A DNA stretch of 64,000 nucleotides from Microbacterium sp. Root553 (GCF_001426995.1 NZ_LMFY01000003.1:124001-188000); one strand, 5' to 3'. Shown: positions 9,044 through 19,004, counted from the first letter of the stretch. Notes: a model not told the origin generated them from the letters alone. A program made the numbers and translations.

Positions 9044-10159
9044 ATGTCGATCGACGCGAACGGTGATGTCACCATCCAGGGGGCCTCCCTGCGCAGCCTG
9101 CCCAAGGTGTCGTTGCACGACCACCTGGACGGCGCCGTGCGCCCGTCGACCATCATCGAGCTCGCGGATGCGATCGGACTCGCTCTTCCCGAGACGAACC
9201 CGAGGTCGCTCGGGCAGTGGTTCGCCACGAAGAGCGACTCGGGCTCGCTCGTCGAGTACCTGAAGACGTTCGACGTCACCACCGCCGTCATGCAGACGAC
9301 GGAGGGCCTGACCCGCGTCGCGCGCGAGTTCGTGCAGGATCTGGCGGACGACGGCGTGATCTACGGCGAGGTGCGCTGGGCTCCCGAGCAGCACCTCACG
9401 CGCGGACTCTCGCTCGAGCAGGCCGTCGAGGCCGTGCAGCAGGGCATCGAAGAGGGCGAGGATGCCGCGGATCGCGCCGGTCGCAGCATCCGCGTCGGCC
9501 AGCTGCTCAGCGCCATGCGGCACACCGATCGCTCGAGGGAGATCGCGGAGCTCGCGGTCGGCTTCCGAGGCCGTGGTGTGGTCGGGTTCGACATCGCCGG
9601 TCCCGAAGACGGATTCCCCGCCTCGGATCACCGCGCTGCATTCGACCTCCTCGCCGAGAACTTCTTCCCGGTGACGGTGCACGCCGGCGAGGCCGCAGGC
9701 CCCGATTCCATCCGCTCCGCGCTGATCGACGGACGCGCACTGCGTCTGGGGCACGGCGTGCGGATCGCGGAGGACCTGCAGGTGATCACCCAGGAGGGCG
9801 ACGAGGTGCAGGTGCAGTTCGGCGACCTCGCCCGCTGGGTGCGGGATCGCGAGATCCCGCTCGAGCTCTCGCCCTCATCGAACCTGCAGACCGGGGCGAT
9901 CACGGCATGGGGCAACACCCTCGCCGACCACCCGTTCGATCTGCTCTACCAGCTCGGATTCGCCGTCACGGTCAACGTCGACAACCGCACCATGAGCGCC
10001 ACGTCGCTCACGCGGGAGCTCGCGAACCTCGTGGCGACGTTCGAGTACGACCTCGACGATCTCGAGACCTTCCAGTTCAACGCGGCGGCCGGGGCGTTCC
10101 TGCCGGTCGAGGAGCGCGAGGAGCTCGTCGAGATGATCGCCGAGGGATTCGACGTCTGA
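9044..10159 (+). CDS. add: adenosine deaminase
   Basis: Deaminates adenosine and deoxyadenosine to inosine forms. Metal-binding H-D-H-L-D-G at residues 25-30, the catalytic H-A-G-E, and G-H-G-V are all present in 371 residues. GAGAGGA precedes the ATG. Together with the importer and the purine phosphorylase further on it completes purine nucleoside salvage. Confidence 0.93.
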   Translation: MSIDANGDVTIQGASLRSLPKVSLHDHLDGAVRPSTIIELADAIGLALPETNPRSLGQWFATKSDSGSLVEYLKTFDVTTAVMQTTEGLTRVAREFVQDLADDGVIYGEVRWAPEQHLTRGLSLEQAVEAVQQGIEEGEDAADRAGRSIRVGQLLSAMRHTDRSREIAELAVGFRGRGVVGFDIAGPEDGFPASDHRAAFDLLAENFFPVTVHAGEAAGPDSIRSALIDGRALRLGHGVRIAEDLQVITQEGDEVQVQFGDLARWVRDREIPLELSPSSNLQTGAITAWGNTLADHPFDLLYQLGFAVTVNVDNRTMSATSLTRELANLVATFEYDLDDLETFQFNAAAGAFLPVEEREELVEMIAEGFDV

Positions 10160-10162
10160 GTC

Positions 10163-11266
10163 ATGGTTTCCGGGGGGAAACGACGCCGTGCAGGCCTCGT
10201 CATCATCATCAGTGCCGTCGTCGTCCTCGCCGGGGGAGCCGCCCTGGCGTACGCCTTGGTCACGCGCACGCCGGCGGAGGTCATTCCGCGCACGAGCACC
10301 GCGACCATCGAACGCTCTCTGACGCCCGCACAGCGGCTCCTCGCGGATGCGGACGACCCGCTGGCGTGCGCGGTGAGCTTCGTGGGCGACGGCGCACCGC
10401 AGGACCCGATGCTCCAGCATCAGGACGCCCTGTACGTCGGTCTTCCGATCCCCGCCCAGGACGGCCGCGTGTTCGCGGGCTGGTACGCGACCGAGGCCGA
10501 TGCCACGGCGATGACGGTCGCCGCCCGGGTGAACGGCGCCGACCCGGTCGTCTGCGTCGATCAGCAGGTAGCCCTGTTCGCCGCGTGGACCACGCCGGAG
10601 GCCAACGCGGCCGCCGACGTGCAGGTGTCGATCCTGATGTACCACCAGTTCACGACGAACCCCGACGGAGAGTCCGGATGGCTGCGGGGCAACTACGCGT
10701 ACATCGGCGACTTCGACGCGCAGATGAACCACATCGCGAGCACCGGCTTCTACCTCCCGACGTGGGATGAGCTCAGCGCGTTCATCGACGGTCGGCTCTC
10801 ACTGCCCGCGCGTTCCGTGATCATCACGGATGACGACGCGGACCAGACGTGGTTCGACCTGGCGGTGCCGGTGATCGATCGGTACGGGCTCCTCTCGACC
10901 TCGTTCATGATCACCGCGGATCGTCAGGATCCTCCGCCCTCGGAGTACGTCCTCCGGCGATCGCACACGCATGACATGCACAAGGCGGGCGACAACGGCA
11001 AGGGACGGATGGTGAACTGGACCGCCGAGCAGATCGCCGCAGACCTCAACGCCTCCGCCGACGTGCTCGGAGTACGCGAGGTCATCGCCTACCCCTACGG
11101 TCACTACAACGACACGGCGAAGCAGGGCGTCACGATGGCCGGCTACGAGATGGCGCGCACGATCGAGCCGGGATACGTCGAGATCGGCACGGACAAGCTG
11201 GCACTCCCCGTCGTCCGCATCGACTACGGCATGGGTCTCGACTCGCTGATCAAGCGGATCGGCTGA
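10163..11266 (+). CDS. membrane-anchored polysaccharide-deacetylase-like protein
   Basis: A basic N-terminus and one hydrophobic segment (about residues 10-31) predict an exported or membrane-anchored protein. A middle domain of unknown type (residues 35-145) is followed by an NodB-like fold: M-Y-H-Q-F, I-T-D-D-D-A-D in place of the classical T-F-D-D-G, the metal pair H-T-H-D-M-H (x3 spacing), and A-Y-P-Y-G. The predicted role is deacetylation of a cell-wall polymer. It starts 3 nt after add, perhaps only by read-through since the functions are unrelated. Confidence 0.8.
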   Translation: MVSGGKRRRAGLVIIISAVVVLAGGAALAYALVTRTPAEVIPRTSTATIERSLTPAQRLLADADDPLACAVSFVGDGAPQDPMLQHQDALYVGLPIPAQDGRVFAGWYATEADATAMTVAARVNGADPVVCVDQQVALFAAWTTPEANAAADVQVSILMYHQFTTNPDGESGWLRGNYAYIGDFDAQMNHIASTGFYLPTWDELSAFIDGRLSLPARSVIITDDDADQTWFDLAVPVIDRYGLLSTSFMITADRQDPPPSEYVLRRSHTHDMHKAGDNGKGRMVNWTAEQIAADLNASADVLGVREVIAYPYGHYNDTAKQGVTMAGYEMARTIEPGYVEIGTDKLALPVVRIDYGMGLDSLIKRIG

Positions 11267-11295
11267 CCGCCGTCCACCCTTGGCAGCCGGTCAGC
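11262..11295. terminator. bidirectional hairpin between convergent genes
   Basis: GCTGACCG and CGGTCAGC form 8-bp arms with an 18-nt loop, overlapping the ends of both converging genes. It lacks T-runs. Confidence 0.4.
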
Positions 11296-12040
11296 GCGGG
11301 GCGAGCTCCGCCATGAAGGAGCCGAGGATCTCGGCGACCAGCGCGTGCATCTCGTCGCTCGTGATCTTCGGCTCTCCGTCGCCGGACTGCGGGCCGTAGT
11401 CGCCGAACGATGCGTGCGACGCTCCGTCGATCGCGACCATCTTGGCGTCGGCCGGCAGCAGGTCGCGGGCCGCATCGACCTTCGCGGGCGTGGACAGCCC
11501 GTCTGCGGTGCCCGAGAGGCTCAGCACCGCGAGATCGGAGTCGGAGACGTCGTTCGCGCAGTAGGAGCCGAACAGCACGAGTGCCTCGGCATCGGCGGCC
11601 AGCTGGCAGGCGCGGACGCCACCCAGCGAATGACCGCCGACGGCCCAGTCGTCGATGTCGGGGGCGGCGGAGGTGAACGCGTCGAGTCCGCGGAGGTCGA
11701 AGAACGCGAGGTTGAGCCATGGGCGCGTGATCACGACCGTGACGCCCTCTTCGGCGAGGCTCTGCAGGATCGGGGCGTACGCCCACGGATCCACCTTCGC
11801 TCCGGGCACGAAGACCAGGCCGCGGTCGGAGGCGCCGTCGGCCGGGGTGAGGACGATCCCCTGCTCGGCATCCTCCACCTGGATCGCGGGGTTCTCCCTG
11901 ACGCTCGCCAGCGGTGCCCGCTCCGCCGGCATCACCCCGATCTGGCTCCAGGCGACGGTGCCGCCGATTCCGAGGACGAGGACGGCGACGAGTCCCCAGA
12001 CGATCACCTTCAGGACGCGACGGCCACGCTTCTTCTGCAC
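11291..12040 (-). CDS. membrane-anchored alpha/beta hydrolase
   Basis: The 249-residue protein has a basic N-terminus and one membrane segment (residues 10-30), then an alpha/beta hydrolase domain with the nucleophile elbow G-G-H-S-L-G-G. A late D-G-x-S-H-x-x-F-G supplies the catalytic His. It resembles actinobacterial 'alpha/beta hydrolase' lipase or dienelactone-hydrolase-like proteins; the substrate cannot be told. The GTG start is supported by TAGTCT ending 6 nt upstream (leaderless). Confidence 0.82.
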   Translation of the reverse strand: MQKKRGRRVLKVIVWGLVAVLVLGIGGTVAWSQIGVMPAERAPLASVRENPAIQVEDAEQGIVLTPADGASDRGLVFVPGAKVDPWAYAPILQSLAEEGVTVVITRPWLNLAFFDLRGLDAFTSAAPDIDDWAVGGHSLGGVRACQLAADAEALVLFGSYCANDVSDSDLAVLSLSGTADGLSTPAKVDAARDLLPADAKMVAIDGASHASFGDYGPQSGDGEPKITSDEMHALVAEILGSFMAELAPR

Positions 12041-12046
12041 GTCTCC

Positions 12047-12052
12047 AGACTA
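12047..12052 (-). promoter_or_regulatory. -10 element of leaderless hydrolase gene
   Basis: TAGTCT on the minus strand, 6 nt from the GTG start at 12040. Confidence 0.45.
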
Positions 12053-13336
12053 CGGCTCGATCGCGAGCCGCTCCCGGCGTACGGCCGTGCGGTACGCGTC
12101 CTTGTTGACGTAGTACGCCATGCGGTCCAGCCCGAGGTAGCGGTAGCCGCCGGTGAGGTCCGGCCACGGTGCGGTCCTCACACGGGCCCGGAACCGCGCG
12201 GCGGCGCCGGGGTCACGCTCGGCGGCATGGAGGTAGGCGGCCAGGAGGTCGGCCTGTTCGTAGCGCCCCTGCCAGCCGATGCCGGACGCCTCGATCATGC
12301 CCATCACGTACAGACCGTTGAACGAGGACGGGAAGATGTTCAGGAACAGACGAGGGGCTGCGCCCTGCCACGACAGGTGCGCGCGGTCGACGAACGGGTA
12401 GTCCAGCCGGTATCCGGTCGCGAGCAGCACGAGGTCGTAGTCGTCGGCGGACCCGTCACGGAACCGCACGGTCGCCCCGTCGAATCGGTCGACGTCGGGA
12501 CGGATGCGCAGATCGCCCTGCCCGAGATGGTTGAGGATCATCGTGTTGACGATCGGATGGGATTCGTAGATCCGATAGTCCGGCCGGGGGAAGCCGAAGC
12601 GCACGGGGTCGCCGGTGAACGCGCGGAGCACCCGACTGTCGACCGCCTGCTTGATGCGAGCCGGCAGCGGCCTGCCCTGGTTGAGGGTGTCGCTGGGGCG
12701 TCCGAACAGGTATCGCGGCACGAAGTAGTAGCCGCGGCGCACGCTCATGTCCACGGACGCCGCTCGGTGCACCGCGTCGACGGCGATGTCGCACCCGGAA
12801 TTGCCCGCGCCGATCAGCAGCACGCGTCGTCCCTCGAGCTGGTCGGCGGATCGATAGTCGCTGGTGTGCATCAGCTCACCGGTGAACGCGCCGGCGAAGG
12901 CGGGGATGCTCGGCGTCGCCAGGGTGCCGTTCGCGAGCACGACTCCCGCGTACCGCCGCGTCCGTGTGCCCTCCGCGTCCACACTCGTGAGGTCCCAACC
13001 GCCGTCGCGCGGCTCGAGGCGGGTGACGGTCGTGTCGAAGCGGAACAGATCGACGAGGTCGAAGCGGTCCGCGTACTCCTCGAAGTACTCCTTCAGCACA
13101 CGGTGACCGGGGTAGTCCGCCGAGGACCGCATGGGGAACTCGGCGAACTCCGTCGTCGTCCTCGACGAGATGAGATGAGCCGACTCGTACATCGTGCTGC
13201 GGGGGTTGTCGATGTCCCAGAGCCCGCCGACGCCGTGCGAGGCCTCGTAGCCGTCGACGGCGACACCCCGACGCGTCAGCGCCCGCGCGGCGGCCAGTCC
13301 CGACGGACCCGCGCCGATGATGGCGTACCTGCTCAT
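12050..13336 (-). CDS. FAD-dependent monooxygenase (FMO/Baeyer-Villiger type)
   Basis: Flavoprotein of 428 residues using NADPH and oxygen on an unknown small substrate. FAD-binding G-A-G-P-S-G at residues 7-12, an F-x-G-x(3)-x-x-M-H-T-S-D-Y-type linker motif, and a second nucleotide site G-A-G-N-S-G-C-D are visible. The ATG at 13336 has GAGGAG just upstream; open codons extend further but would be arginine- and cysteine-rich leader. Position 12050 lies 10 nt from the divergently oriented hydrolase promoter region. Confidence 0.85.
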   Translation of the reverse strand: MSRYAIIGAGPSGLAAARALTRRGVAVDGYEASHGVGGLWDIDNPRSTMYESAHLISSRTTTEFAEFPMRSSADYPGHRVLKEYFEEYADRFDLVDLFRFDTTVTRLEPRDGGWDLTSVDAEGTRTRRYAGVVLANGTLATPSIPAFAGAFTGELMHTSDYRSADQLEGRRVLLIGAGNSGCDIAVDAVHRAASVDMSVRRGYYFVPRYLFGRPSDTLNQGRPLPARIKQAVDSRVLRAFTGDPVRFGFPRPDYRIYESHPIVNTMILNHLGQGDLRIRPDVDRFDGATVRFRDGSADDYDLVLLATGYRLDYPFVDRAHLSWQGAAPRLFLNIFPSSFNGLYVMGMIEASGIGWQGRYEQADLLAAYLHAAERDPGAAARFRARVRTAPWPDLTGGYRYLGLDRMAYYVNKDAYRTAVRRERLAIEP

Positions 13337-13345
13337 GCTGCTCCT

Positions 13346-13393
13346 CACACGGCACCGTGCTGACACGGCATCCTGCTCACACGACACCGTGCT
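13346..13393. repeat. three tandem 16-bp repeats
   Basis: Units at 13346-13361, 13362-13377 and 13378-13393 share the pattern nACACGrCAyCsTGCT. They lie upstream of the monooxygenase start, so they could be regulator sites or a simple local duplication. Confidence 0.55.
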
Positions 13394-13400
13394 CGCGCGA

Positions 13401-13437
13401 CTGCGCCCCCTGCCGATCGTAACGGCAGGGGGCGCAG
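13401..13437 (-). terminator. strong hairpin terminator of the mannitol operon
   Basis: CTGCGCCCCCTGCCG and its perfect complement form a 15-bp stem with a 7-nt loop just after mtlD. There is no T-run, as is common in actinobacteria. Confidence 0.7.
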
Positions 13438-13456
13438 GGGCGACAGGGCGCAGGAC

Positions 13457-14614
13457 TCAGGCGCGCAGCGCCGTCTGCCGCGACACGACCGCATCGTGGA
13501 TCGCCGGGAAGAGCGGATGCTCGGGCGCGAGCCCCGTGGTGCGGGTGGTGAACGCCGCGGCGTCCTCCGTGCGCAGAAGCTGCTGCAGCTCCACGGCCTG
13601 CTCGTCGTCCGACTCGTCGAACTCGAGGGCGGCGGTGACCGCGCCGACGAGCGCCGTCGTCGACAGCCCGCGCTCTGCGGCCATGGCCGCGGGGCCGATG
13701 AATCGCTCGTTGCGCGAGATCTTGCGCAACGGCTGACGTCCCACGCGCTGCACCGTGTCGACGAGTGCAGGGTTGCGGAAGCGCTCGAGGATCGTCGCGC
13801 GGTAGTCGGCGAGGTCGGCAGGATCGAGACCGTGCTGTGCGACGAGCACCGCCGACGTCTCCTCCAGGGCGGCGGAGACCCGAGCCGCGATCTCGGCGTC
13901 GTCGAGCGCATCCGAGATGCGCTCGATCCCGGCACGGGCGCCGAAGTACGCCGTGGCGGCGTGCCCGGTGTTCACCGTGAACAGCTTGCGCTCGATGTAG
14001 GGCGCCAGGTCGTCGACGAAATGCGCGCCGGGGATCGTCGGCAGAGCGCCGTCGAAGGCCCCGGTCTCGATCGCCCACTCGAAGTACGGTTCGACGGTCA
14101 CGTCGACACCGCCGTCCGCGGGCTGTCCCGGCACGATGCGGTCCACCGCGGTGTTGGCGAACACGGCGCGCGAGAGCAGGTCGCCGGCATCCGCGCCCGC
14201 CGCCTTCTCGACCTCCGCGCGCAGGGTGTCGGTCGCGCCGATCGCGTTCTCGCACGCCATGACCTGCAGCGGGGCGGCGTCGGGGGAGCGGCGGCGCAGC
14301 CCCTCGACGATCGTCGGCGCCACGAACCGCAGCACGGTCGGACCCACGGCCGTCGTGACCACGTCGGCCGTGGCGACCTCGTCGGCCACGGCATCCGGAT
14401 CGGTCTTGCTGTTCACGGCGCGGAAGCCGGTGACGGCGTGGTCGACGCCTCCCGGGCCGGCCTCGTGCACCGTGTACGAATCGACCGCGTTGATCGCGTC
14501 GACCAGGGCGTCGGCGACGTCGGAGAAGACGACCTCGTAGCCGCCCTCGTGCAGCAGCAGCCCGACGAAGCCGCGCCCGATGTTGCCGGCGCCGAAGTGG
14601 ACCGCCTTCTTCAC
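13457..14614 (-). CDS. mtlD: mannitol-1-phosphate 5-dehydrogenase
   Basis: Oxidises mannitol-1-phosphate, delivered by the PTS, to fructose-6-phosphate with NAD. The 385-residue protein starts [16 protein letters not shown], the classic MtlD N-terminus with the dinucleotide-binding loop. A mid-protein K-L-F-T-V-N-T-G-H motif is also typical. It is the last gene of the PTS operon and overlaps the EIIA gene by 4 nt. Confidence 0.95.
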   Translation of the reverse strand: MKKAVHFGAGNIGRGFVGLLLHEGGYEVVFSDVADALVDAINAVDSYTVHEAGPGGVDHAVTGFRAVNSKTDPDAVADEVATADVVTTAVGPTVLRFVAPTIVEGLRRRSPDAAPLQVMACENAIGATDTLRAEVEKAAGADAGDLLSRAVFANTAVDRIVPGQPADGGVDVTVEPYFEWAIETGAFDGALPTIPGAHFVDDLAPYIERKLFTVNTGHAATAYFGARAGIERISDALDDAEIAARVSAALEETSAVLVAQHGLDPADLADYRATILERFRNPALVDTVQRVGRQPLRKISRNERFIGPAAMAAERGLSTTALVGAVTAALEFDESDDEQAVELQQLLRTEDAAAFTTRTTGLAPEHPLFPAIHDAVVSRQTALRA

Positions 14615-15042
14615 TCGTTCACCGCCGAGAGCAGGGCGTAGAGCTCCTCCGGGGTCTGTGCGGCGTTGAGCTTCGCGACGTCATCCTCGTCGGAGAAGAG
14701 GATCGCGATCTGCGAGAGGATCTCGAGGTGCTCGTCGCCGCGGCCCGCGATGCCCACGACGAACGTGGCGGGCTCGCCGTCCCAGTCCACGCCGCCGTCG
14801 TAGCGGACCACCGAGAGCGCGGAGCCGAGGATGGCATCCTTCGCGTCGTTCGTGCCGTGCGGGATCGCCAGGCCGTTGCCCATGAAGGTCGACACCGTCT
14901 GCTCGCGCTGGCGCATGGCGTCGACGTACGCGGGGGTGACGGCGCCGGCGGCCACGAGGATGTCGGTGGCCTCCTGCAGGGCGGCGTCCTGCGTGCTGGA
15001 GCCTGCGTGGATGCGGACCTGGTCGAGGGTGAGAACGCTCAT
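14611..15042 (-). CDS. mtlF: mannitol-specific PTS EIIA component
   Basis: A 143-residue fructose/mannitol-family EIIA that takes phosphate from HPr on His62 (A-I-P-H-G-T-N) and passes it to EIIB. The ATG at 15042 is preceded by AAGGAA. It lies between mtlA and mtlD and its stop overlaps the mtlD start. The gene name mtlF is used for such a detached EIIA. Confidence 0.92.
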   Translation of the reverse strand: MSVLTLDQVRIHAGSSTQDAALQEATDILVAAGAVTPAYVDAMRQREQTVSTFMGNGLAIPHGTNDAKDAILGSALSVVRYDGGVDWDGEPATFVVGIAGRGDEHLEILSQIAILFSDEDDVAKLNAAQTPEELYALLSAVNE

Positions 15043-15107
15043 GGTGATTCCTTCTTCCTGAATGTGGAGGAGGGGCGGATGCCGAGGCACCCGCCCCTCC
15101 CGGTCTG

Positions 15108-16736
15108 TCACGCCTCGGTGCCGCGCTGCTCGCGCACCATCTCGACGACTTCTTCATACTTCGGGGAGTTCATGAAGTTGTCGACCGACACGTGGATCGA
15201 ATTCGGCGACTGCGCCTTCGCGCGATCCGTCAGCTGCTGCTGCGTGATCACGAGGTCGGCCGTGCCGTCGAGGTTCGCGATGGCCTGGTTGGTGACGGTG
15301 ACGCCGTCGACCCCCGCCTTCTTGAACCTGTTGCGCAGCACGCTCGCGCCCATCGCCGACGAGCCCATGCCGGCATCGCAGGCGAACACGACGTTCTCGA
15401 TGCGGCGGTCGGTCGCGACCGCTGCACCCGCGCCGGCACCCGCGGCCGCGCCGGAGGAGGCGCGGAGCGCGTCCATCGCAGCCGACGACTTGCCCTTGTT
15501 GGCCTCGGTCTGTGCGATCGCGGCGCCGAAGGTGTCACCCTCGGCGGCCAGGTCGCTCTTGCGAGAGGCTCTCAGGATCACACCGGTGATGAGGAACGTC
15601 ACCGCGGCCGCGACCACCACCGACAGGTACACGACGAGGAGGTTGCCCACGCCGCTGCCGATGGCCGCTGCCGTCACGGCGATGATGCTGCCGGGTGCGG
15701 CCGGGAAGGCCAGGCCTCCGCCGAGGATCATGTTCGTCGTGACACCGGCCGCTCCACCCGCGATCAGCGCGAGGATCGTCGTCGGCTTGCTGAGCGCGTA
15801 GGGGAAGTAGATCTCGTGGATTCCACCGAAGAACTGGATGATCGCCGCTCCCGGTGCCGACGCCTTCGCCGCACCGACCCCGAAGAACGTGAAGGCCAGG
15901 AGCAGTCCGAGGCCGGGGCCGGGGTTCGCCTCGATGAGGAAGAGGATCGACTTGCCGTTCTCCGCAGCCTGCTCGATGCCGAGCGGTGTGAACACGCCGT
16001 GGTTGATCGCGTTGTTGAGGAACAGAACCTTGGCGGGCTCCACGATGATCGACACGATCGGCAGAAGGCTGAGCGACACGAGCCAGTCGACAGCGGCGCC
16101 GAGCACGGCGCTGATGCCGAGCATCGCCGGACCGAAGGCGAAGAAGCCCAGGATCGCGAGGATCATTCCGAGGATGCCGGCAGAGAAGTTGTTCACCAGC
16201 ATCTCGAACCCGGGGCGGATCTTGCCGTCCCACAGTCGGTCCATCTGCTTCGTGATCCATGCGGCCAGCGGGCCCATGATCATCGCTCCGAGGAACATGG
16301 GGATGTTCGTGCCGACGATGACTCCCATCGTCGCGATCGTGGCCACGACGCCACCGCGCTCGCCGTAGACCATGCGGCCGGCGGTGTTGGCGATGAGCAG
16401 CGGGAGCAGGTACGTGACCATGGGTCCGACGAGGCCCACGTAGGCGAAGATGTTGCCGCCGTCGCCTTCGGCGAGTGCCGTCATGGCACCCTGCCAGCCG
16501 ATGACCGCGGAATCTCCGCCGCCGCCGATGATCTCGGCGACCGGAGCCCAGTGCCATCCCGGGAAGGGCGTCTCCGCCCCGAAGAAGCCTTTCGGGATGA
16601 ACAGCATGGTGATGAATCCCCACGCGATGAACGCGGCGATGTTGGGCATGATCATTCCGGACAGGAACGTGCCGAAGCGCTGCACGCCCGTTCGGAGGCC
16701 GCCTGCCTTCGTGGCGGCCGGTGACGTCGTCGTCAT
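15108..16736 (-). CDS. mtlA: mannitol-specific PTS EIICB component
   Basis: Membrane mannitol permease and phosphotransferase of 542 residues. An EIIC domain with many hydrophobic segments fills about residues 20-350. An alanine-rich linker and an EIIB domain follow, with the phosphorylated Cys453 in C-D-A-G-M-G-S-S-A-M-G. The EIIA domain of the longer E. coli MtlA is absent and encoded separately just downstream. The start overlaps the ptsI stop by 4 nt. Confidence 0.95.
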   Translation of the reverse strand: MTTTSPAATKAGGLRTGVQRFGTFLSGMIMPNIAAFIAWGFITMLFIPKGFFGAETPFPGWHWAPVAEIIGGGGDSAVIGWQGAMTALAEGDGGNIFAYVGLVGPMVTYLLPLLIANTAGRMVYGERGGVVATIATMGVIVGTNIPMFLGAMIMGPLAAWITKQMDRLWDGKIRPGFEMLVNNFSAGILGMILAILGFFAFGPAMLGISAVLGAAVDWLVSLSLLPIVSIIVEPAKVLFLNNAINHGVFTPLGIEQAAENGKSILFLIEANPGPGLGLLLAFTFFGVGAAKASAPGAAIIQFFGGIHEIYFPYALSKPTTILALIAGGAAGVTTNMILGGGLAFPAAPGSIIAVTAAAIGSGVGNLLVVYLSVVVAAAVTFLITGVILRASRKSDLAAEGDTFGAAIAQTEANKGKSSAAMDALRASSGAAAGAGAGAAVATDRRIENVVFACDAGMGSSAMGASVLRNRFKKAGVDGVTVTNQAIANLDGTADLVITQQQLTDRAKAQSPNSIHVSVDNFMNSPKYEEVVEMVREQRGTEA

Positions 16737-18421
16737 GATGTCGTCTCTTTCTGCTGGTGAGGGGGAAGGGGTGCTGTGGCGTCGGCCACGGCGAGGCGGG
16801 CTCCGGCGGCGTCGTCTGCCGCCAGTGCCAGTTCGGCGAGGTTGCGGGCCTCATCGAGGGTTCGGGTGGAGAGCATCTGGCGCACGTCCGCGAGTGCGGA
16901 GGGCGCCATCGAGAGGGTCGTCGCGCCGAGGCCGACGAGCACGACCGCGAGCATCGGATCTGCGGCGGCTTCGCCGCAGATGCCGACGGGTTTGCCGAGG
17001 CGGGCACCGGCGGCGCCGACCTCGCGCACGAGGCGGAGGACCGCAGGATGCCAGGGATCCTGGAACCCTGCCACCGAGCCGAGCATCCGGTCCGCGGCCA
17101 TCGTGTACTGGGTGAGGTCGTTGGTGCCGATCGAGGCGAAGTCCGCGTGGGCGAGCACCCGATCCGCCAGCAGCGCCGCCGCCGGGACCTCCACCATGAC
17201 GCCCGCCGTCTTCAGCCCGTATTCGCGGGCGAGGGAGGTGAAGTACTCGGTCTCCTCGACGGTCGCGACCATCGGCGCCATGACCCACAGGTCGGCCTCG
17301 GTCGCCGCATCCGCCTCGGCGAGCGCCGTCAGCTGCTCGCGCAGGATGTCCTCGCTCGCCCGCAGCGCGCGCAGACCGCGGAGCCCGAGAGCGGGGTTCT
17401 CCTCGTGCGCGTCGTTGAGGAACGCCAGGGGCTTGTCGGCGCCGGCATCGAGCATCCGCACGACGACCTTCTTGCCGGGGAAGGCCGCGAGCAGCTCCCG
17501 GTAGGACTCGCGCTGCTGCTCGACGGTCGGCGCCTGGGCCGACGAGAGGAACAGGAACTCGGTGCGGAACAGCCCGACGCCCTCAGCCCCGCGTTCGACG
17601 GCATCGGCTGCGTCTGCAGGTTTCCCCAGATTCGCCAGCAGCGGGATCAGCGTGCCGTCGGCGAGGGCGCCGGGAGTCAGTGGTGCGTCGTCCGCCGAGC
17701 GTCGAGCGGCCGCACGCTGGTCGGCGCGGTCCTTCTCCTCGTCGGTCGGATCCACGGTCACGATCCCTGCCGCCGCGTCGACGATCACGGAGGTGCCCGT
17801 GCCGAGGTCCACGGCCGCAGATGCGCCGACGATCGCGACGATGCCCTTCTCCCTGGCCAGGATCGCGGTGTGCGAGGTGGGGCCGCCGTCGAAGGTGACG
17901 AGGGCGAGCACCTGATCGAGGTCGAGGAGCGCCGTGTCCGCGGGCGCGAGGTCCCTCGCGACGAGGACGAACGGATGACCCGGATCCGGCACGCCGGGAG
18001 CGTCCTCGCCCCGGAGCCGGGCGAGAACGCGCTGGGCGATGTCGTCGAGGTCGGCGGCGCGCTCGCCGAGGTAGCCGCCGACGGCCTCCAGCGTCGCGCG
18101 GAAGCCGGCGAACGCGTCGTGCACGGCCCACTCGGCGGTGGCGCCGTCGTCGATCCTGGCGTCGACCTCGTCCTGCAGCGTCGGGTCCTCGGCGATCATC
18201 GCCTGGGCCTCGAGCACCTCCTGGGCCGAGCCGCCCGCGGACTCGCCGCGAGCCGTGAGCTCCGCCGCGACCGCGGTGACCGCCTCACGCGCGCGGGTGC
18301 GCTCGACGTCAGCCCCCTGCGTGCTCGGAGTGTTCTCGGGTGCGGGCGAAGCCTCGGTCATGCGCACGACGACGCCCTGGGCGACGCCCAGCCCGATGCC
18401 GACGCCGCGCACTTCGCTCAT
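16733..18421 (-). CDS. ptsI: PTS enzyme I (phosphoenolpyruvate-protein phosphotransferase)
   Basis: Transfers phosphate from PEP to HPr. The 562-residue protein has the active-site His184 in G-G-P-T-S-H-T-A-I, the PEP-site F-R-T-E-F-L-F, and the C-terminal G-I-C-G-E-A-A catalytic Cys. The ATG at 18421 overlaps the ptsH stop by 4 nt. Encoding EI inside a mannitol operon is notable because it makes the locus self-sufficient for transport. Confidence 0.94.
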   Translation of the reverse strand: MSEVRGVGIGLGVAQGVVVRMTEASPAPENTPSTQGADVERTRAREAVTAVAAELTARGESAGGSAQEVLEAQAMIAEDPTLQDEVDARIDDGATAEWAVHDAFAGFRATLEAVGGYLGERAADLDDIAQRVLARLRGEDAPGVPDPGHPFVLVARDLAPADTALLDLDQVLALVTFDGGPTSHTAILAREKGIVAIVGASAAVDLGTGTSVIVDAAAGIVTVDPTDEEKDRADQRAAARRSADDAPLTPGALADGTLIPLLANLGKPADAADAVERGAEGVGLFRTEFLFLSSAQAPTVEQQRESYRELLAAFPGKKVVVRMLDAGADKPLAFLNDAHEENPALGLRGLRALRASEDILREQLTALAEADAATEADLWVMAPMVATVEETEYFTSLAREYGLKTAGVMVEVPAAALLADRVLAHADFASIGTNDLTQYTMAADRMLGSVAGFQDPWHPAVLRLVREVGAAGARLGKPVGICGEAAADPMLAVVLVGLGATTLSMAPSALADVRQMLSTRTLDEARNLAELALAADDAAGARLAVADATAPLPPHQQKETTS

Positions 18422-18696
18422 GCGCTCTCCTGGTCGTGGTCGGTGGTGAGCAGTTCGGTCAGGGTGTCGAGAACGCCCTCCGCGCCGTCGCCGTCCGCCG
18501 ACAGAGTGACGTAGTCGCCGTGCTCCACCGCGAGCGCGATGACACCGAGGATGCTGGCGGCGTTGACCGGCTTGCCGGAGTCCTTCGCGATGGTCACCGG
18601 GATACCCGACTCCTTCGCAGCCTGTGCGAACAGCTTTGCGGGGCGGGCGTGGAGTCCGTGGGAGGAGCCGATCCGAACGGTGCGGGAGACGGTCAT
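18418..18696 (-). CDS. ptsH: phosphocarrier protein HPr
   Basis: A 92-residue HPr with the phosphorylated His16 in G-L-H-A-R-P-A and a serine at residue 48 in the regulatory-site region (N-A-A-S-I-L). It overlaps both the upstream EIIB-like gene and ptsI by 4 nt. A second, more divergent HPr is encoded at 21129-21392. Confidence 0.94.
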   Translation of the reverse strand: MTVSRTVRIGSSHGLHARPAKLFAQAAKESGIPVTIAKDSGKPVNAASILGVIALAVEHGDYVTLSADGDGAEGVLDTLTELLTTDHDQESA

Positions 18697-19004
18697 GATG
18701 TTCCTTTCGAGGTGGTGTCGGCGAGGATCGAGCGCGCGAGTGCCAGCGTGCGGGTGCCGTCGCGGTCGGTGAAGACGTCCTCCGGGAGCACGACGACACG
18801 GGTGCGCGCCACGTCACGGATGGCGTCGAGGCGATCGGCGAGGTGAGGGCCCACGAGGACGAGGTCGTGCACGCCTCCGGCGACGGAGTGCTCCATGCCG
18901 GCAGACGCGTCCCAATCGAGACCGGCGTCCGACGCCGCTCTGCGGAGCCGCTGCGCGACGAACGTGCTCGACGCGCCAGCGCCGCACACCACGAGGATCC
19001 TCAT
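18693..19004 (-). CDS. orphan PTS EIIB-like protein (lactose/cellobiose-like fold)
   Basis: A 103-residue soluble protein beginning M-R-I-L-V-V-C-G-A-G-A-S-S-T-F, the P-loop-like EIIB active site with Cys7. It belongs to the lactose/cellobiose-like EIIB group, yet no matching EIIC is present. It is the first gene of the mannitol operon, overlapping ptsH by 4 nt. It might serve as a regulatory phosphate acceptor for the divergent activator, or be a leftover of another transporter. Confidence 0.82.
   Translation of the reverse strand: MRILVVCGAGASSTFVAQRLRRAASDAGLDWDASAGMEHSVAGGVHDLVLVGPHLADRLDAIRDVARTRVVVLPEDVFTDRDGTRTLALARSILADTTSKGTS

Noticed and set aside
7676..9754. Long minus-strand open frame opposite deoA and add
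   Set aside because: High-GC shadow of two well-recognised genes; Arg/His-rich with no known motif.
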